This document shows positions 1 through 11,835 of a stretch of DNA of 64,000 nucleotides, in pieces. Below the pieces are notes generated by a model that was not told the origin of the DNA, did not search any database, and saw only the letters and a program-made list of their open reading frames with translations. Source of the stretch: Hyperoodon ampullatus (taxonomy: Eukaryota; Chordata; Mammalia; Artiodactyla; Ziphiidae). Made by a program: the position numbers and the translations under genes. Position 1 is the first letter of the stretch. The number at the start of each line of letters is the position of its first letter. The DNA lies in contig OX457056.1 of NCBI GenBank assembly GCA_949752795.1, forward strand, positions 178,646,428 through 178,710,427. The letters run 5' to 3'.

Positions 1-191
1 TTAAATCAAAACTTCCTTCCCAGATGCAGTTTAAAGCTCTCTTCTAGCCATTTTCACCCTGACTCTCTGCTCATTGACCAGTTTTGTGGTGGGGGGCATG
101 TCTGTCCTTCCACCCTTCACTAGCATTGCTCTACTTCCACACTTTCTGACTGCCTCTGGGTCCTCCTGGATTTGGGCTTGGTGGAGGGAGT
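1..191. other. Unassigned non-repeat sequence
   Basis: I see no repeat signature or coding potential here. A TCATTCATTCATTCA run at its right edge marks the start of the antisense L2 that follows. Confidence 0.4.
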
Positions 192-1300
192 CATTCATTC
201 ATTCAGCAAATATTCAGTGTGTTCTTAATTTGTGTTAGGCACTGTTCTGAGTTCTGGGTATGAACAAATGTGGTAACATCCCTGCCTTCATGGAACTTAT
301 ATTCAAGAAGGGCAAGACAAATATACTAATAACAGTATAATATATCTGAAAATAATAGGGCTGTGAGGAGAAATAAAGGGGAAAGGGGGAACGGGGGTCC
401 TGGGAATGGAGTTTGCTCTTCTGCATAGAGCCATCCATGAAAGACTTTCTGGTAAAGTGACATTTGAGAAGTTCCCTGAGGCAAACAAGGGAGTGAGCCA
501 TGGAGAGATACAAGGAGGGAAATCTAAGCAGAGGAGACCAAGTACTCAAGGAATCCAAGGAGCCAACTGTGGCTGACGGGATGAGTGAGGTGGAGCCTAG
601 CAGATGTTGGGGAAGAGAGGCAGTTGGGAGTGGGGCCGTCACATTAGGCTTCTAGTTCATGGCAGGGGTTTTGGCTTTTACTTCAGGTAGGCTGGGAAGC
701 CACTGGAGATGTGTGTGAGGATGAAGGATGTGATCTGGCCTTAACATTATCATCTGGGTGCTGGGTGAATAGACTGTAGAGTCAAGGTCAGGAGTGGGGA
801 GACCGGTTAGGGGGTTTGCAGTATGGTGGTGGCTTAGACTAGGGGGGTGGAGGAGGAATAGTCATATTCTGGATCTTTTGAAGGTAAATCTAACAGGGTT
901 TATTTATAGGTAGTATTTGAGATGAAAAAGAAAGAAGAGACTCCAGATGACCCCACTCGCAACTAGACTGATGGATCTGTTGTTTACCAAAATGGGAAAG
1001 GCTGCAGGAGAAACAGGGCTCATCTGGAGGTTGGTGGAAAACAGGTTTGATTTTTGGACTCATTGAGTCTGAAAAGTAGAGTTCAGGGATCTAGGTTGAA
1101 GTTTTGAATTTGGGAGTTGTCACTGTAGAAAATACAAAGGAATAGGAGGGAATCTGGACAGAGCCTGGCACTGTCCACTGCAAAGGCCATCTTCTGGGAA
1201 TGGGTAAGGGGCTGAAGGTTTGAGGAGAGAGGTGAAAATGTGAAGAAGGGGAGGGAAGTAAAAGGACTCAGGGAAATGCGATTGTGGGATTCCAGCAGCT
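192..1300 (-). mobile_element. L2 LINE, 3' portion (about 1.1 kb), antisense
   Basis: It begins with the reverse complement of the L2 terminal TGAATGA repeat. Next comes the antisense form of the L2 3'UTR, including the stretch that reads 'gagggcagggac' in sense. From about 650 to 1110 the order of words matches the reverse of the L2 reverse-transcriptase C-terminal region, for example 'ttggcttttacttcag', 'gactgtagagtcaag' and 'gtggtggcttagacta'. L2 is an ancient mammalian LINE, and the many substitutions fit that age. The 135-codon minus-strand ORF inside (235-642) crosses the 3'UTR and is not a gene. The right edge is fuzzy. Confidence 0.8.
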
Positions 1301-1866
1301 CTAATGATACCTTGGGGTTAGTGGTCATGAATTTAAACAAAAACTAGTCAGCTTGGTTTTCCTTCAGCCACATTCTACAGCCTGAGTGCAAAAGGGTTTT
1401 TTTCCAAAACATAATTTTGTTGGTTCTTTGGATACCTCTGCACAAGGACCTCTGATGTACCTCATCCTCTTTGTGACTTCTGTCAGTCCCTGTGTGGCTG
1501 AATACTTCTGGGATCCTTGCATCTTGATAGGCCACCCCCTTGTTCAGGATCCTTTCAAAGTGACTTGAGTTTTTTTTTTCACTTCACACAGCATCCACTT
1601 GCCCCATGGGAATCCTTGCATCCCTTTCCTTCAGATGGTAGAGATGTAGCTGACCCGCTGTTGTTCTCTTTCCTCCCCTGACCATTTCCCACACTTGTCC
1701 AGGTGCGAGTTGGCAGTCTATCTCTTTGCAACCCACGCTTTAGGGAGTACATATCAGGTTCTTCCAAGAACTTTTGAGGCAAGACCTTTCAAGCCTTCGT
1801 GTTTCTGCAGCACAGTTCCCTAACTAGAGAATAAGATGGTAATTTGTTCTTCCTAAAAGTACAGCC
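1301..1866. other. Unassigned sequence between L2 and L1
   Basis: No repeat family, splice pattern or convincing ORF was recognised. Short ORFs occur on both strands (60-67 codons) at the length expected by chance. Confidence 0.4.
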
Positions 1867-2433
1867 TATGATCTCTCTGCATTATTTTTTAAAAACTTTT
1901 ATTTTAAAATAGTATCACATTTACAGAAAGATCGCTAGAATAAGAATAGTATAATAGATTCACCTATTGTTAACTTTTTATCCCATGTGCTTTTATCATT
2001 TGTATGATCTCACTTTATAGATTGTTAGATAAAGCAATATCTCTCGTTTTCTCTCTCTCCTTAAATAATTCAGTATGTAATTCCTAAGGGTAAGGATATT
2101 CTTTTACATAAGTACAACACATTTCTCAACTTCAGAAATTTATATTGATTATAATACTCCATATTCACACTGAAATAATATTCTGCATTCCAATTTAGAA
2201 GTTGATCTGATAATATCCTTTAAAACATTTTCCCCCTGAGTACAGGATCCAGTCTAGTGTCAGGTAGTATTGCATTTAGCTGTTATGCCTGTTCATTATC
2301 CTTTAATCTAGAACATTCCCACATCTATGACATCAACATTTTTGAAGAATACTTTCTTTCCTTTAAAAAAATAAAACATTTCTCATTTGTGTTTGAGTAA
2401 TATTTCTTTGTGGTTAGATTGAGGTTACATATT
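1867..2433 (-). mobile_element. Old L1 (L1M-type) 3'UTR, antisense
   Basis: The antisense L1M 3'UTR words appear in order: 'cttttattttaaaatagta', 'catttacagaaagatcgc', 'ttcctaagggtaaggata', 'cttttacataagtacaaca' and 'aggatccagtctagtgtca'. It directly abuts the antisense L1 body at 2434-5985 and may be the 3' end of that same element. The other possibility is an independent copy. Confidence 0.65.
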
Positions 2434-5400
2434 CTTTTTAAAAATGCAGATAAAGGTTGCTTACCATAAAATTTATCTTTTAAAGTGTACAATTTGGTAC
2501 TTTTTAGTATATTCACAGGGCTATGCAGTCATCATCACTGTATAATTCTAGAATACTTCCATCACCCCCCAGAGAAGCTTTGTATCTATTAGCAGTTACT
2601 CTCCATCCCCCACTCCCCACAAGCCCCTGACAACCATTAACCTACTTTCTGTCTCTATGGATTTGCCTGTTCTGAACATTTCACATAAATGTTACCATGC
2701 AATATATGGCCATTTTTGTCTGGCTTCTTTGATTTAGCATAATGTTTTCAAGGTTCATCCTTGTAGTGTATATCGGTACTTTATGGCTAAGTGACATACC
2801 ATTGTAAAGATATACAACATTTGTTTATCCATCCATCATTAGATGGGCATTTGAGTTGCTCCCATTTTGTGGTTATTATGAATAATGCTTTTATGAACAT
2901 TTATTTTTCTGGTAGACATGTTTTATGTCCTCATTTATTTTGGGTATATATCTAGGAGTGGAATTGCTGGGTCATAAGGTAACTTTAACTTTTTGAGGAA
3001 CTGTCAAACTGTTTTCTAAGGTGTCTGCACCATTTTACATTACTACTACCAATGAATGAGGGTTCCAGTTCCTCCACATCCTTGCCAACACTTATCATCT
3101 GTCCTTTCAATTATATCCATTCTGAAGGGTATAAAGTGGCATCTTGTTATGGTTTTGACTCACATTTCTCTAATGATTAATGATGTTGAGTGTCTTTTCA
3201 TGTGCTTATTGGCCACTTGTGTATCTTCTTTGGAGCAATGTCTATTCAAATTTTTTTCCCATTTAAAAAATTGGATTATTGGTCTTTTTATTATGAAATT
3301 GTGTTCTTTATATATTCTGGATACTAGACTTCTATCACATATATTTTGCAAATGAGCTCTCCCATTATGTAGACTGTCTTTTCACTGCCTTGATAGTGTT
3401 TTTTGATGCACAAAAGTTATGAACTTTGATGAAGTCACATTTATCTACTTTTGTTGCTTTTACTGTTGGTGTAGTACCTAAGAAACTATTGCCTATTCCA
3501 AGGTCATGAGGATGTACCCCTATGTTTCTTTTAGGAGTTTTATAGTTTTAACTTTTTTAGGTCTTTTATGTATGTAGAGTTAATTTTTTTATGTGCTATG
3601 AGGTAGGGGTTCAATTTCATTCTCTTACATGTGGATATCCAGTTGTCTCAGTGCCATTTTTTGCGAAGACCATTCTTTCCCTGTTGAGTTGTCTTGACAC
3701 ATTTACCAAAAGCAATTGACTGTAAATGTATAGGTTTACTAATGGACTTTTAATTCTATTCCACTAATGTATATATCTATCCTTATGCCAGTATCACACA
3801 TTATTACTGTAGGTTTGTAATAAGTTTTGAAATTAGGAAATGCAAGTCCCAATTTTTGTCTTTCATTTTCAAGACTGTTTTACTATCCTGGATCCCTTGC
3901 ATTTCAATGTGAATTTTAGATTCAGTATGTCAATTTCTGAGAAAAGAAAAAAGGGCACTAGAATTTCGATAGGAATTATATTGAATCTGTAGATTCATTT
4001 GGGGAGTACTGCCATCTTAACAATAATAAGTCTTCCAATCCATGAACAGAAATGCCTTTTCATTTATACAGATCTTGAATTTTTTTGCAAATATGCTTTG
4101 TAGATTTTAAATTTCAAGTCTTGCCCCTTTTTATAAATTTATTCTTAAGTATTTTATTAATTTTGATGCTATTGTAAATGGAATTGTTTTCATAATTTCA
4201 TTTTTGTATTGTGTATAGAAATACAATTGATTTTTGTATATTGATCATTTATCCTGCCTCTCTGAACTCATTTATTAGCTCAAATCCTTTCTTGTGGATT
4301 TCTTAGGACTTTCCATATGCAAGATCATGCCATATGAAATAGAGATTATTTTACTTCTTATTTTCCAAACTGGATGTGTTTTATTTCTTCCTCTTGACCA
4401 GTTGCCCTGCCTAAAACCTCCAATAAATGTTGAACAGGAGTGATGAGAGAAAAATTATTTGTCTTGATCCTGACCTTTAGGAGTAAAGCTTTCAGTCTTT
4501 CACCTTTATGTATGATGTTGGCTGTGAGTGTTTTTTATATGCCTTTTATCAGGTTAAAGAATTCCCTTCTATTCATAGTTTGTTGAGTATTTTTTTTTTT
4601 AAATCATGAAGGGATATTAAGTTTTTTCAAATGCCTTTTTGGTGTCTAAAGAGATGATCTGTGTTTTTTGTCCTTATTCTATTAATATATTAATATGATT
4701 CATTACATTGATTTTCATATGTTAACCAATCTTACATTCCTGGGATAAATCCCAGTTCTTCATGGTGTATAATCCTTTTATTGTGCTGTTGGATTCAGTT
4801 TGGTAGTGTTTTGTTGAAGATTTTTGCATCTGTATTCATTAGGGATATTTGTCCATAACTTTCATTACTTGTGATATATTTGTCTGGCTTGGCATCAGGG
4901 TAATATTGGTCTCCTAGAATAAGATGGAAGGTTTTTCCTCATCAGCTGTTCTATTTTCTGAACAATGTGTGAAAGATTGATTTTAATTACCCTTTAAATG
5001 TTTGGGAAAATTCATCAAGAAAGACATGTGGTCCTGGGCTTTTCTTCATGGGATTTTTTTTAAATTACTAATTCAATTTTTTACTAATTATATGTAGATT
5101 GAAAATTTCTATTTCTTCTTGAATCAATTTCAGTAGTCTGTGTCTTTCTAGGGATTTGTTCATTTCACCTAGGATACATATTAATTGGCACAATTTTTCA
5201 GAGTATTCCTTTTTAATTCTTTTAATTTCTGTAGTTAATAGCCCCTTTTTCACTTCTGATTTTAGCAACTTGAATCTTCTCTCTTTTTTTCTTGTTCATT
5301 CTAGCTGAAAGTTTGTCAATTTTCTTGATTTTTTCTGGGAACTAACTTTTGGTTTCATTGGCTTTCTGTAATGTTTTTTTCTATTCTGTTCCATTTATTT

Positions 5401-5985
5401 GTCTAATCTTTGTTTTTCCTTCATTCTACTTAGTTTAGGTTTAGTAAACTTGTTTTTAGGTTTTGATCTTCTTCTGGTTTCTTAAGGTGGAAGTTTAGTT
5501 TACTGATTTGATATTTTTCTTGTTTTTAAGTATATGCATTTACAGCTATAAATTTTTCTCTGAGCACTGCTTTTGCTGTATCCCATTAGTTTTTGTATAC
5601 TGCATTTTCATTTTCATACATCTCAAACAATTTTCTCATTTCCCTTTTGATTTCTCCTATGACCCATTGGTTATTTAGGAGTGTTTTATGAAATTTCTAT
5701 ATATTAGTGAATTTCCCAAATTTCTGTCTGTATTGATTTCTAATTTTATTCAGTTGTGTTTGGAGAATATAATTTGTATGATTGAAGTACTTTTTAATTT
5801 ATTAAGACTTGCTTTGTCACCTAACATATAATCTATCCTTGAGATTGTTATATGTATACTTGAGATGAATGTGTGTTATGCTGTTGTTGGATGGAAGGCT
5901 CTATAGATGTCTATTAGTGTTTAGTGTTGTTTCAAGTCTTAATATATCCTTGTTGATTTTCTGTCTAGATTTTCTATCCACTATG
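2434..5985 (-). mobile_element. Old L1 (L1M-type), 5'-truncated, ORF2 and part of the 3'UTR, antisense
   Basis: This is about 3.5 kb of antisense LINE-1. It runs from the 3'UTR ('ttttaaagtgtacaattt', 'tctgtctctatggatttgcc') through the ORF2 C-terminus ('ggagtggaattgctgggtca', 'cttctttggagcaatgtct'), the reverse-transcriptase region and into the endonuclease region near 5900. ORF2 is broken by frequent stops, so no open frame exceeds about 100 codons. Identity is lower than in the L1 copies at 20.3 kb and 37.3 kb, so this insertion is older. The 5' end is truncated near 5985; no clear TSD was found. Confidence 0.85.
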
Positions 5986-6570
5986 GAAGGTGGGAGAAAA
6001 TGGACCACAGCAGGTGGTGGGGACTGAGCCTTGAGAATGACTGAGCTGATCCAAATTTCTGTTCCAAACACAAATGTGATTAGGTCTCAATGTCTGCAGA
6101 GTAGAGTTTCAATTTATAAGTCAGTATTAGAGTTAGAAAATGAAATGGTTAAGGTCAGAGTGGTCAGTGTAGCACAGATGAAGTTGAAAGTCATAAACTG
6201 AGAATGAATGGATATCACTGTGTCAGAGATAAAGAGGGTGGGTGCCCAAGTGGAGATCAAGAAATACAATAAAGTCAAAGTAAAGGATTCTCTCTGGGAG
6301 TGTACCCCGAGTCTGGCAAAAATCTTTCATGATACTTCTTCCTGCAGCTTCTTTTATTTGTGCTCTGTCCTCAAGAGGATTTCCCCACCTCTTTAAAGGT
6401 GCCCAGGACTTCTGACAGTCAGTGAGTTCCCTATGTGCCTGTAGGAAGAGGGCACACAGACTGTTCAGGGGCCAAGACAGGCTGAGCCCGTAGTAGAGAC
6501 TCAACAGAGGCGCCCTCCTGTTAGTTTGTCCCAGGTTGTGGTGTGTCTTGCATGACAGTTGAATTTCATT
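5986..6570. other. Unassigned sequence 5' of the old L1
   Basis: No repeat was recognised. A 62-codon ORF (plus) and a 93-codon ORF (minus) overlap at 6208-6504, but neither resembles a known protein and their lengths fit chance. Confidence 0.35.
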
Positions 6571-6572
6571 TC

Positions 6573-6603
6573 AATGAATGAATGAATGAATGAATAAATA
6601 AAT
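6573..6603. repeat. (AATG)n/(AATA)n tetranucleotide microsatellite
   Basis: About five AATG units are followed by AATA units. Such tracts often mark an L2 tail, but I could not recognise an L2 body upstream. Confidence 0.85.
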
Positions 6604-6644
6604 TTATTGCTTTCCTCTGGGCAGTCCTTGGAATTCTACTTGGG

Positions 6645-6745
6645 AAACAGCATGGTCTAATGAAAAGAAAGCTTTGGAGCCATAAATCCTGAGCATGCCT
6701 AACTCTGACAATAATTTTGATTTAGGCAAGTTATTAAACCTGTAT
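6645..6745 (+). mobile_element. MIR SINE fragment
   Basis: The MIR core order is visible: 'catggtctaatg', 'gctttggagccataaatcc', then 'gatttaggcaagttatt', corresponding to the conserved 'tgaccttgggcaagttact' segment. Ancient, about 100 bp. Confidence 0.55.
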
Positions 6746-6858
6746 TGTACCTACACATGTACATATAGTCATAGAGATATGTACACCTACACATAGATGC
6801 ATGTACTGGCACATACGTGGGAGAGTGTAAATGATATAAGTATTAAATAAGTCACTTT

Positions 6859-7252
6859 AAAAATTTTTATTTATTTATATTTTTATTGGGGTATAGTTGA
6901 TTTACAATGTTGTGTTAGTTGCAGGTGTACAGCAAACTATACATATACATATATCCACTCTTTTTTTTACATTCTTTCCTGTATAGGCCATTACAGAGTA
7001 TTGAGTAGATTTCCCTCTGCTATACAGTAGGTCCTTATTAGTTATCTATTTTATATATAGTACTGTTTATATGTCAATCCCTATCTTCCAATTTATCCCT
7101 CCCTCCCTTCCCCCCTGGGAACCATAAGTTTATTTTCTACCTCTGTACCTCTATTTCTGTTTTGTAGATAAATTCATTTGTAGCCTTTTTTTAGATTCCA
7201 CATATAAGCTATATCATATAATATTTGTCTTCCTCTGTCTGACTTAACATAT
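6859..7252 (-). mobile_element. L1 3' end, 5'-truncated (about 390 bp), antisense, with TSD
   Basis: A T-rich start (the antisense poly-A) leads into the cetartiodactyl L1 3'UTR: 'ttattggggtatagttgat', 'gttagttgcaggtgtacag', 'ggtccttattagttatcta'. It ends at 'tctgtctgacttaacat'. Direct repeats AAATAAGTCACTTT flank it (6845-6858 and 7253-7266), which gives precise borders and shows target-primed insertion with severe 5' truncation. Confidence 0.9.
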
Positions 7253-7347
7253 AAATAAGTCACTTTTAAAGAACTAGTGCCATGTCTGGTGATCAAAGGA
7301 ACGGGAGTTCTTAGCATCTTCTCCCTCTTCCCCTTCCTTTGTGCCTG

Positions 7348-7402
7348 GTGTGTGTGTGTGTGTGTGTGTGAAAAAGTAAAAGAGGAGAGAGAGAGAGAGA
7401 GA
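7348..7402. repeat. Compound microsatellite: (TG)n then (GA)n
   Basis: (TG)n spans about 7348-7370 and (GA)n about 7385-7402, separated by a short A-rich spacer. The neighbouring small ORFs (7174-7477) are translations of this repeat. Confidence 0.9.
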
Positions 7403-8599
7403 AGAAAAAGTATCTCACTCAATTGGAAAAAGCAAGCTCAAACACATCTGTTGTGCAGAGAGACATCCTGGCTTTAGATGAGTCAACCAATGGCTTCAAC
7501 TGTTTTGTTCCTGAAATTGACCTTTTCTTTTAGCTAAACGAACTGGATGGAGCAGAGGTTTTGATGAGGTGGAAGAAGAGGTAGAAGAGTATTACTGCTG
7601 GCAAGGGATCATTTTACATTGTAAAATAGATGTGCGTGTTCCTAGCCTCTCCTGGGCAGGACTAAGTGAGGACAGAGGCGGATCCTGGACAGACCCCAGG
7701 CTGCAAGTGAACATTTCAGCACCTATCCTTCCTTTTGCCCTCTCTGTGTTCTCCATCCTCAGAGAAACAGTGGTTGTGCTGCTGCACCTGGATTTTGTTA
7801 CCGTGGTTACAGATGCAGTCCCTGGTGGAGGAGGGGGGAGGAAGCTGTGTTTTTCTAAGGGCAAATTGCACTGACATTTAAATTGGAGGCATCGCAGTGG
7901 AATACAGCGGCCAAGGCACAGGAGAGCATTGCTTCCCTTTTGCAACTGGGATGTTTGGAAGATCCCTGTCCCCTCCTCTTTCTCAGTGTTTGCGTGCATG
8001 GGGATGTGGACTCATTCCTTACCCTGTAACATGCTCAGAAGACTGAGATTCTGGTTGGAAACAGGGAGAGATCTTTTTTTTTTCAGTGAGATTTTGAGGC
8101 ATCAGGGCTGAACTAGGGGTTTCTCAACAGATGCTACAAATGATATCAAAACAAAGGGGGAGAAATAGTGAGATGTGAACAGGAAGATAAATCCATGAAG
8201 CCTAAAGGAGATTGGAAGGGTAGCCAAATAGAAAGATGATATGCAGAGAGGAGTCAGCAGTGTGAGGGTGAGGATGATAGGAGCAGCATGTGGTGAGAAG
8301 ACCAATACTTGCCCTGGGTAGGTACTCGTGTTTGCAGTCAGCTCCTGGGGCAAGGTGCCTGTGTGGGTTGGTGGAATTTACCAGGTGGATCTAGCGCAAG
8401 GAGGCCCATGTCATCTGAAAAGTGGGAGAGCCAAGCAGGAGGCTGAGCCAAGGCCTCTTCCCCATCCTTATGAAAGATGATAAATTAATTAGGATAAATT
8501 AGTTGCAGATGTTTTCTTCTAAGGAGTAGCAGGCTCAAAGTCTACAAACCATCTCATTACCCACAGAAGTGAATTTGCCACTGGAACTTCTGGTCTCCC
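7403..8599. other. Unassigned, GC-richer non-repeat block
   Basis: No transposon signature was seen. Overlapping ORFs occur on opposite strands at 7569-7874 (plus, 101 codons) and 7592-7999 (minus, 135 codons). Neither has recognisable domains, and open frames on both strands follow from the locally higher GC content. This could be unique, possibly conserved DNA; function unknown. Confidence 0.35.
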
Positions 8600-8680
8600 T
8601 TGTTGGTTGGTCAATTGGTCAGTTGTCAACAGATGCCTATTGAGTTCCCACTCTGCTGGGCTCAATGTTAGATCTTTCAA
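8600..8680 (-). mobile_element. Possible L2 fragment, antisense
   Basis: A short match to the antisense L2 tail: 'agatgcctattgagttccca' followed by 'ctgctgggctcaatgtta', as in 'ctactatgtgccaggcactgtgcta'. Only about 70 bp, so tentative. Confidence 0.35.
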
Positions 8681-9235
8681 CCCCAGCATCCTACATTAAC
8701 TCAGTATCCACACTCAGAAGGTCAAGCATACTCCCCCACTGAGGACAGGAATTGGGTTACAGGATATTGGTGAATGATAAACCCAGAGTCCTGAAAAAGT
8801 CGCTGATTGGCTGCTGGTGTAGCCTCTGCCTTCAAGCAGGCAGATATTTGAGGGCTGCTTGGGGTCCGTGTGGCAGTTGTCAGCTCAGTCAGCCAAGAGT
8901 CCAGGGCAGTGCGGATGGAAGGCCTGCTTGGCGTACTTTTAACTTGATTTTCTGGCACTGGTCAAGGTAAGTAGAACCACTTACTGATATAAATACTTCA
9001 AGAGATGAGCTTGAGCCTTCTACATTCCCATTGGTCAGTCCACAGAGAACGTGTACATAGACAGGTGTGTATGCACAAAGCTATATGGACTTTTATCTGT
9101 ACAGACACAGACTACATGCTTGTGTTTTTGCCTCTGTGTAGACATCTAAGTGGGTACTTTCATGTGTCCTTGGGGGCAAATATGTGTGTGTATGTATGTG
9201 TGTGCACATATATGAGTAAAGGACCTCTTGGTGTA
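8681..9235. other. Unassigned sequence with a consensus-like splice donor
   Basis: No repeat was recognised. At 8963-8971 the sequence CAAGGTAAG matches the mammalian 5' splice-site consensus closely, and 8838-8840 could be an AG acceptor. The segment between is an exon-sized candidate without a recognisable protein. A weak TG-rich stretch lies at 9183-9203. Confidence 0.25.
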
Positions 9236-9445
9236 GGCATATGGAAATCAGAGAGCTCTGGATTTTTCCTTTTATTAGCTGTGTGATTTTGAGCAAACAA
9301 TGTTAGATCTTTCAGCCACAGTTTTCTCATCTGCAAATGGAAATAATCCTATTTCATAGGCATCTTTGTGAAGATTATATGCCATAATTAATATGAAGCA
9401 TCTGGTATACTGTCTGGCATAGAAAAGGCAATTAACAAATAATTC
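9236..9445 (+). mobile_element. MIR SINE, nearly full length
   Basis: The MIR order is clear: 'ttattagctgtgtgatttt', 'cagttttctcatctgcaaat', then 'ataatcctatttcatagg' and 'tgtctggcatagaaaaggca'. The strand follows from the 'ctgtgtgac...gagcaa' core reading forward. Confidence 0.8.
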
Positions 9446-11075
9446 AGCTCCTGTTACTTTATATACCTCTCTTTCTCCCTGCCATGAGAAGGCATGCCTC
9501 AAATTTTGTGTCATTATTCTCAATTGATGAAGGAGCAAACGGCTTTCAAAGCAGGCATATCAGTAGCTTGAATGGTAGGCAATTTATAGAATTTGTAAAA
9601 GCATATTCACATCTGGTTCTCCTAATATCCATTAACTACAGTAAAGCAGTCAAAATTATCTTGATTGGTGATATGCAGAGGAAAGAATGAGAAAGCACAG
9701 TCAGAGGAGCTGTTATCATGGAGCAACCCTTGGTCCATAGCTCTCAGCATTCAGCCTGGCCAGAGGAAGGTAGGACTGCTCCATGCACAGTGACAGTTAA
9801 GTGCAGGGGAGAGTGACCTTTCTGTCTCCCTTCTTTGTGTTTGGCTGTGACTGGTCCATTGACCACAAGTCTTGGAATGGCACCCTAAATTGGAGTTGTG
9901 TACATCAAAATTCCCATCCCCTCTAGACTGAATCAATTCCCAGCCTGTTGTTTCATGCCAGGCAGAGCAGGGGTCCTGCAGCAGGTGTGAGAGGCCCTCA
10001 GGGAGCCTCCCATCTTGGTCTAGAAGTAAGCTCAAGGCCCCTCGTGACAGCCCCTAGGTTGGTGAGCAATGGCTGAGCCCAGGCAGGAACCACCAGCTGG
10101 TTCCTTCTGGGAGGCAGTGCACACTGTTCCTGCAAGGCCAGAGTTCCATGTTTGAGACACACAGCCCAGCTGTGACAGAATTCATGTGTGTGCATGGTGC
10201 TCACGTCTTCAGCAACACTGAGCAGGCATCACACTGGGTCTGTAGCCATTCTGTTCCTGTACAGTCATTGTTTTGTTGAACCCAAGTGGACAGGGTTAAG
10301 CAGAAAAGCTGTAGCAAAGACTGCAAAGAGCAGGATTTAGGATGAATGTAGGGAATAACTTGTCCCTCGGGCTGAGTCAACACCAGAACAGCCATTCTGG
10401 AGTGTTGGTTCATTGCATTTCCTTTAGCAATGTGTCTGGGCCGGTGTTAAGGTGGGCAAGGGTAGGGGCTGAGGGGAGGTAATGGCCCTGAACACAGGTA
10501 TAACCAAAGTGCTCAGCTATTTACTACAGTGGAACCAAACTAATTCTTTATTTGTCTCTGTCCCCACATGGCTACACTGATGAGTAGAAGCAAGAAACCA
10601 AAGGTCTTTATTAATTTCCACTTCATTCCCCAAACCACCTTATGAAGTAGGCAGTAAGCAGCCTCTGACCCTATCTCATCTCTGATCTGGGCAGTGGGCT
10701 CAGACCCAGCAAACCATGGAGAATAAGAGTGGGGGAAAGGGAGAATTTTCAAAGGGAAATCAAGACTCTGATATCAAAAGAGAAGGGACTTAATGCTTAG
10801 CAGACAAAACAGCAGATGTCCAGTGTAATGATTCTATCCAGACCTCACGAATTTGTCTTCTCCTGAAACATTTGGGGTCATTTGGGCTCTAGAGTTAATG
10901 CCCAAGTCTTTGCTTTCTGTTTTCTCTTGTTTCCGTTATTCAAGCTTTCCTTTCCTCCCAGACTGAAAACTGCAGGAGGGCTATGCCTCATCTGGAAAAA
11001 TGCAGTGTATTCAGAATGAACTATGTTTAAAACCAAATGTAGGTTTCCAAATGATCCTGCCAAATACTCCTGTTG
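9446..11075. other. Unassigned block, mostly unique
   Basis: No transposon could be assigned with confidence. A weak MIR-like stretch lies near 10620-10700 ('accttatgaagtaggcagta'). All ORFs here are 94 codons or fewer and lack domains. The block is GC-richer than the L1 regions. Confidence 0.35.
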
Positions 11076-11175
11076 CATCATCATCGCTATCATCATCATC
11101 AAATCATCATCATCATTGTCATCCTCATCATCATCATCATCATCACCATCATTACCACGATCATCACCATCATCA
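11076..11175. repeat. (ATC)n trinucleotide repeat, imperfect
   Basis: About 100 bp of CAT/ATC units with interruptions (CGCTAT, TTGTC, CCTC, CACGA). It is responsible for the Asp-rich and His-rich translations on either strand, which are not genes. It abuts an antisense MIR. Confidence 0.9.
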
Positions 11176-11179
11176 AACA

Positions 11180-11400
11180 CCTATTTTTTGAACACTTAAC
11201 ATGTGCCAGGCCCAGAGTAAATGCCCTCAGTAATATTCATGATGAAAAAAAAATAATCCCATGAGGAAAGTGTCTTTATTTTCTCTTTTTACAAATAAGA
11301 AAAATGAGGCTGAGGTCACAGTAAGTAGAGCCAAGACTTGATTTATATCTGCCTGACTCTAAATTCCATGTGTTTACCTGCTTTGATAGACTATACTGCA
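11180..11400 (-). mobile_element. MIR SINE, antisense
   Basis: The antisense MIR order is visible: 'cttaacatgtgccaggccc', 'ataatcccatgaggaaagt', 'acaaataagaaaaatgaggc', 'gacttgatttatatctgcct'. The 3' portion of the element overlaps the edge of the ATC repeat. Confidence 0.75.
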
Positions 11401-11412
11401 TCCCCCCAAGCA

Positions 11413-11605
11413 TTTTTTTTTTTTTTTTGCAGTACGCGGGCCTCTCACTGTTGTGGCCTCTCCCGTTGTGGAGCACAGGCTCAGCGGCCATGGCTCACGG
11501 GCCTAGCCGCTCTGCGGCATGTGGGATCTTCCCAGACCGGGGCACGAACCCGTGTCCCCTGCATCGGCAGGTGGATTCTCAACCACTGCGCCACCAGGGA
11601 AGCCC
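11413..11605 (-). mobile_element. CHR SINE (short form), left member of a tandem dimer, antisense
   Basis: A T16 tract (antisense A-tail, 11413-11428) is followed by 'acgcgggcctctcactgttg' and ends with 'ccaccagggaagccc', the reverse of the tRNA-related head. The reverse B box (near 'cacgaaccc') and A box (near 'caaccactgcgcc') are recognisable. A segment containing 'ctccggacgcgcaggctc' is shortened to 'ggctcagcggcc'. Together with the next SINE it is enclosed by a single TSD pair. Confidence 0.95.
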
Positions 11606-11621
11606 AAAGTTTTATATAGGG

Positions 11622-11835
11622 TTTTTTTTTTTTTTTTTTTTTTTCGGTACGCGGGCCTCTCACTGCTGTAGCCTCTCCCATTGCGGAGCACAGGCTCCGG
11701 ATGCACAGGCTCAGCGGCCATGGCTCACAGGCCCAGCCGCTCCGCGGCATGTGGGATCTTCCGGGACCAGGGCATGAACCCGTGTCCCCTGCATTGGCAG
11801 GCAGACTCTCAACCACTGCGCCACCAGGGAAGCCC
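11622..11835 (-). mobile_element. CHR SINE (short form), right member of a tandem dimer, antisense
   Basis: A T23 tract (11622-11644) is followed by a full short-form CHR body ending 'ccaccagggaagccc'. Only 16 bp ('aaagttttatataggg') separate it from the left SINE. The direct repeat CCAAGCATTTTT occurs at 11406-11417, left of the dimer, and at 11840-11851, right of it. No separate TSD was found between the two copies. Confidence 0.95.

Noticed and set aside
235..642. 135-codon minus-strand ORF
   Set aside because: It crosses the 3'UTR of an antisense L2 and does not follow the L2 coding frame; no domain.
7569..7999. Opposite-strand ORFs of 101 and 135 codons
   Set aside because: Mutually overlapping frames in GC-richer DNA with no recognisable family; no evidence for either.
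10878..11191. Asp-rich and His-rich ORFs
   Set aside because: Translations of the (ATC)n microsatellite on either strand.
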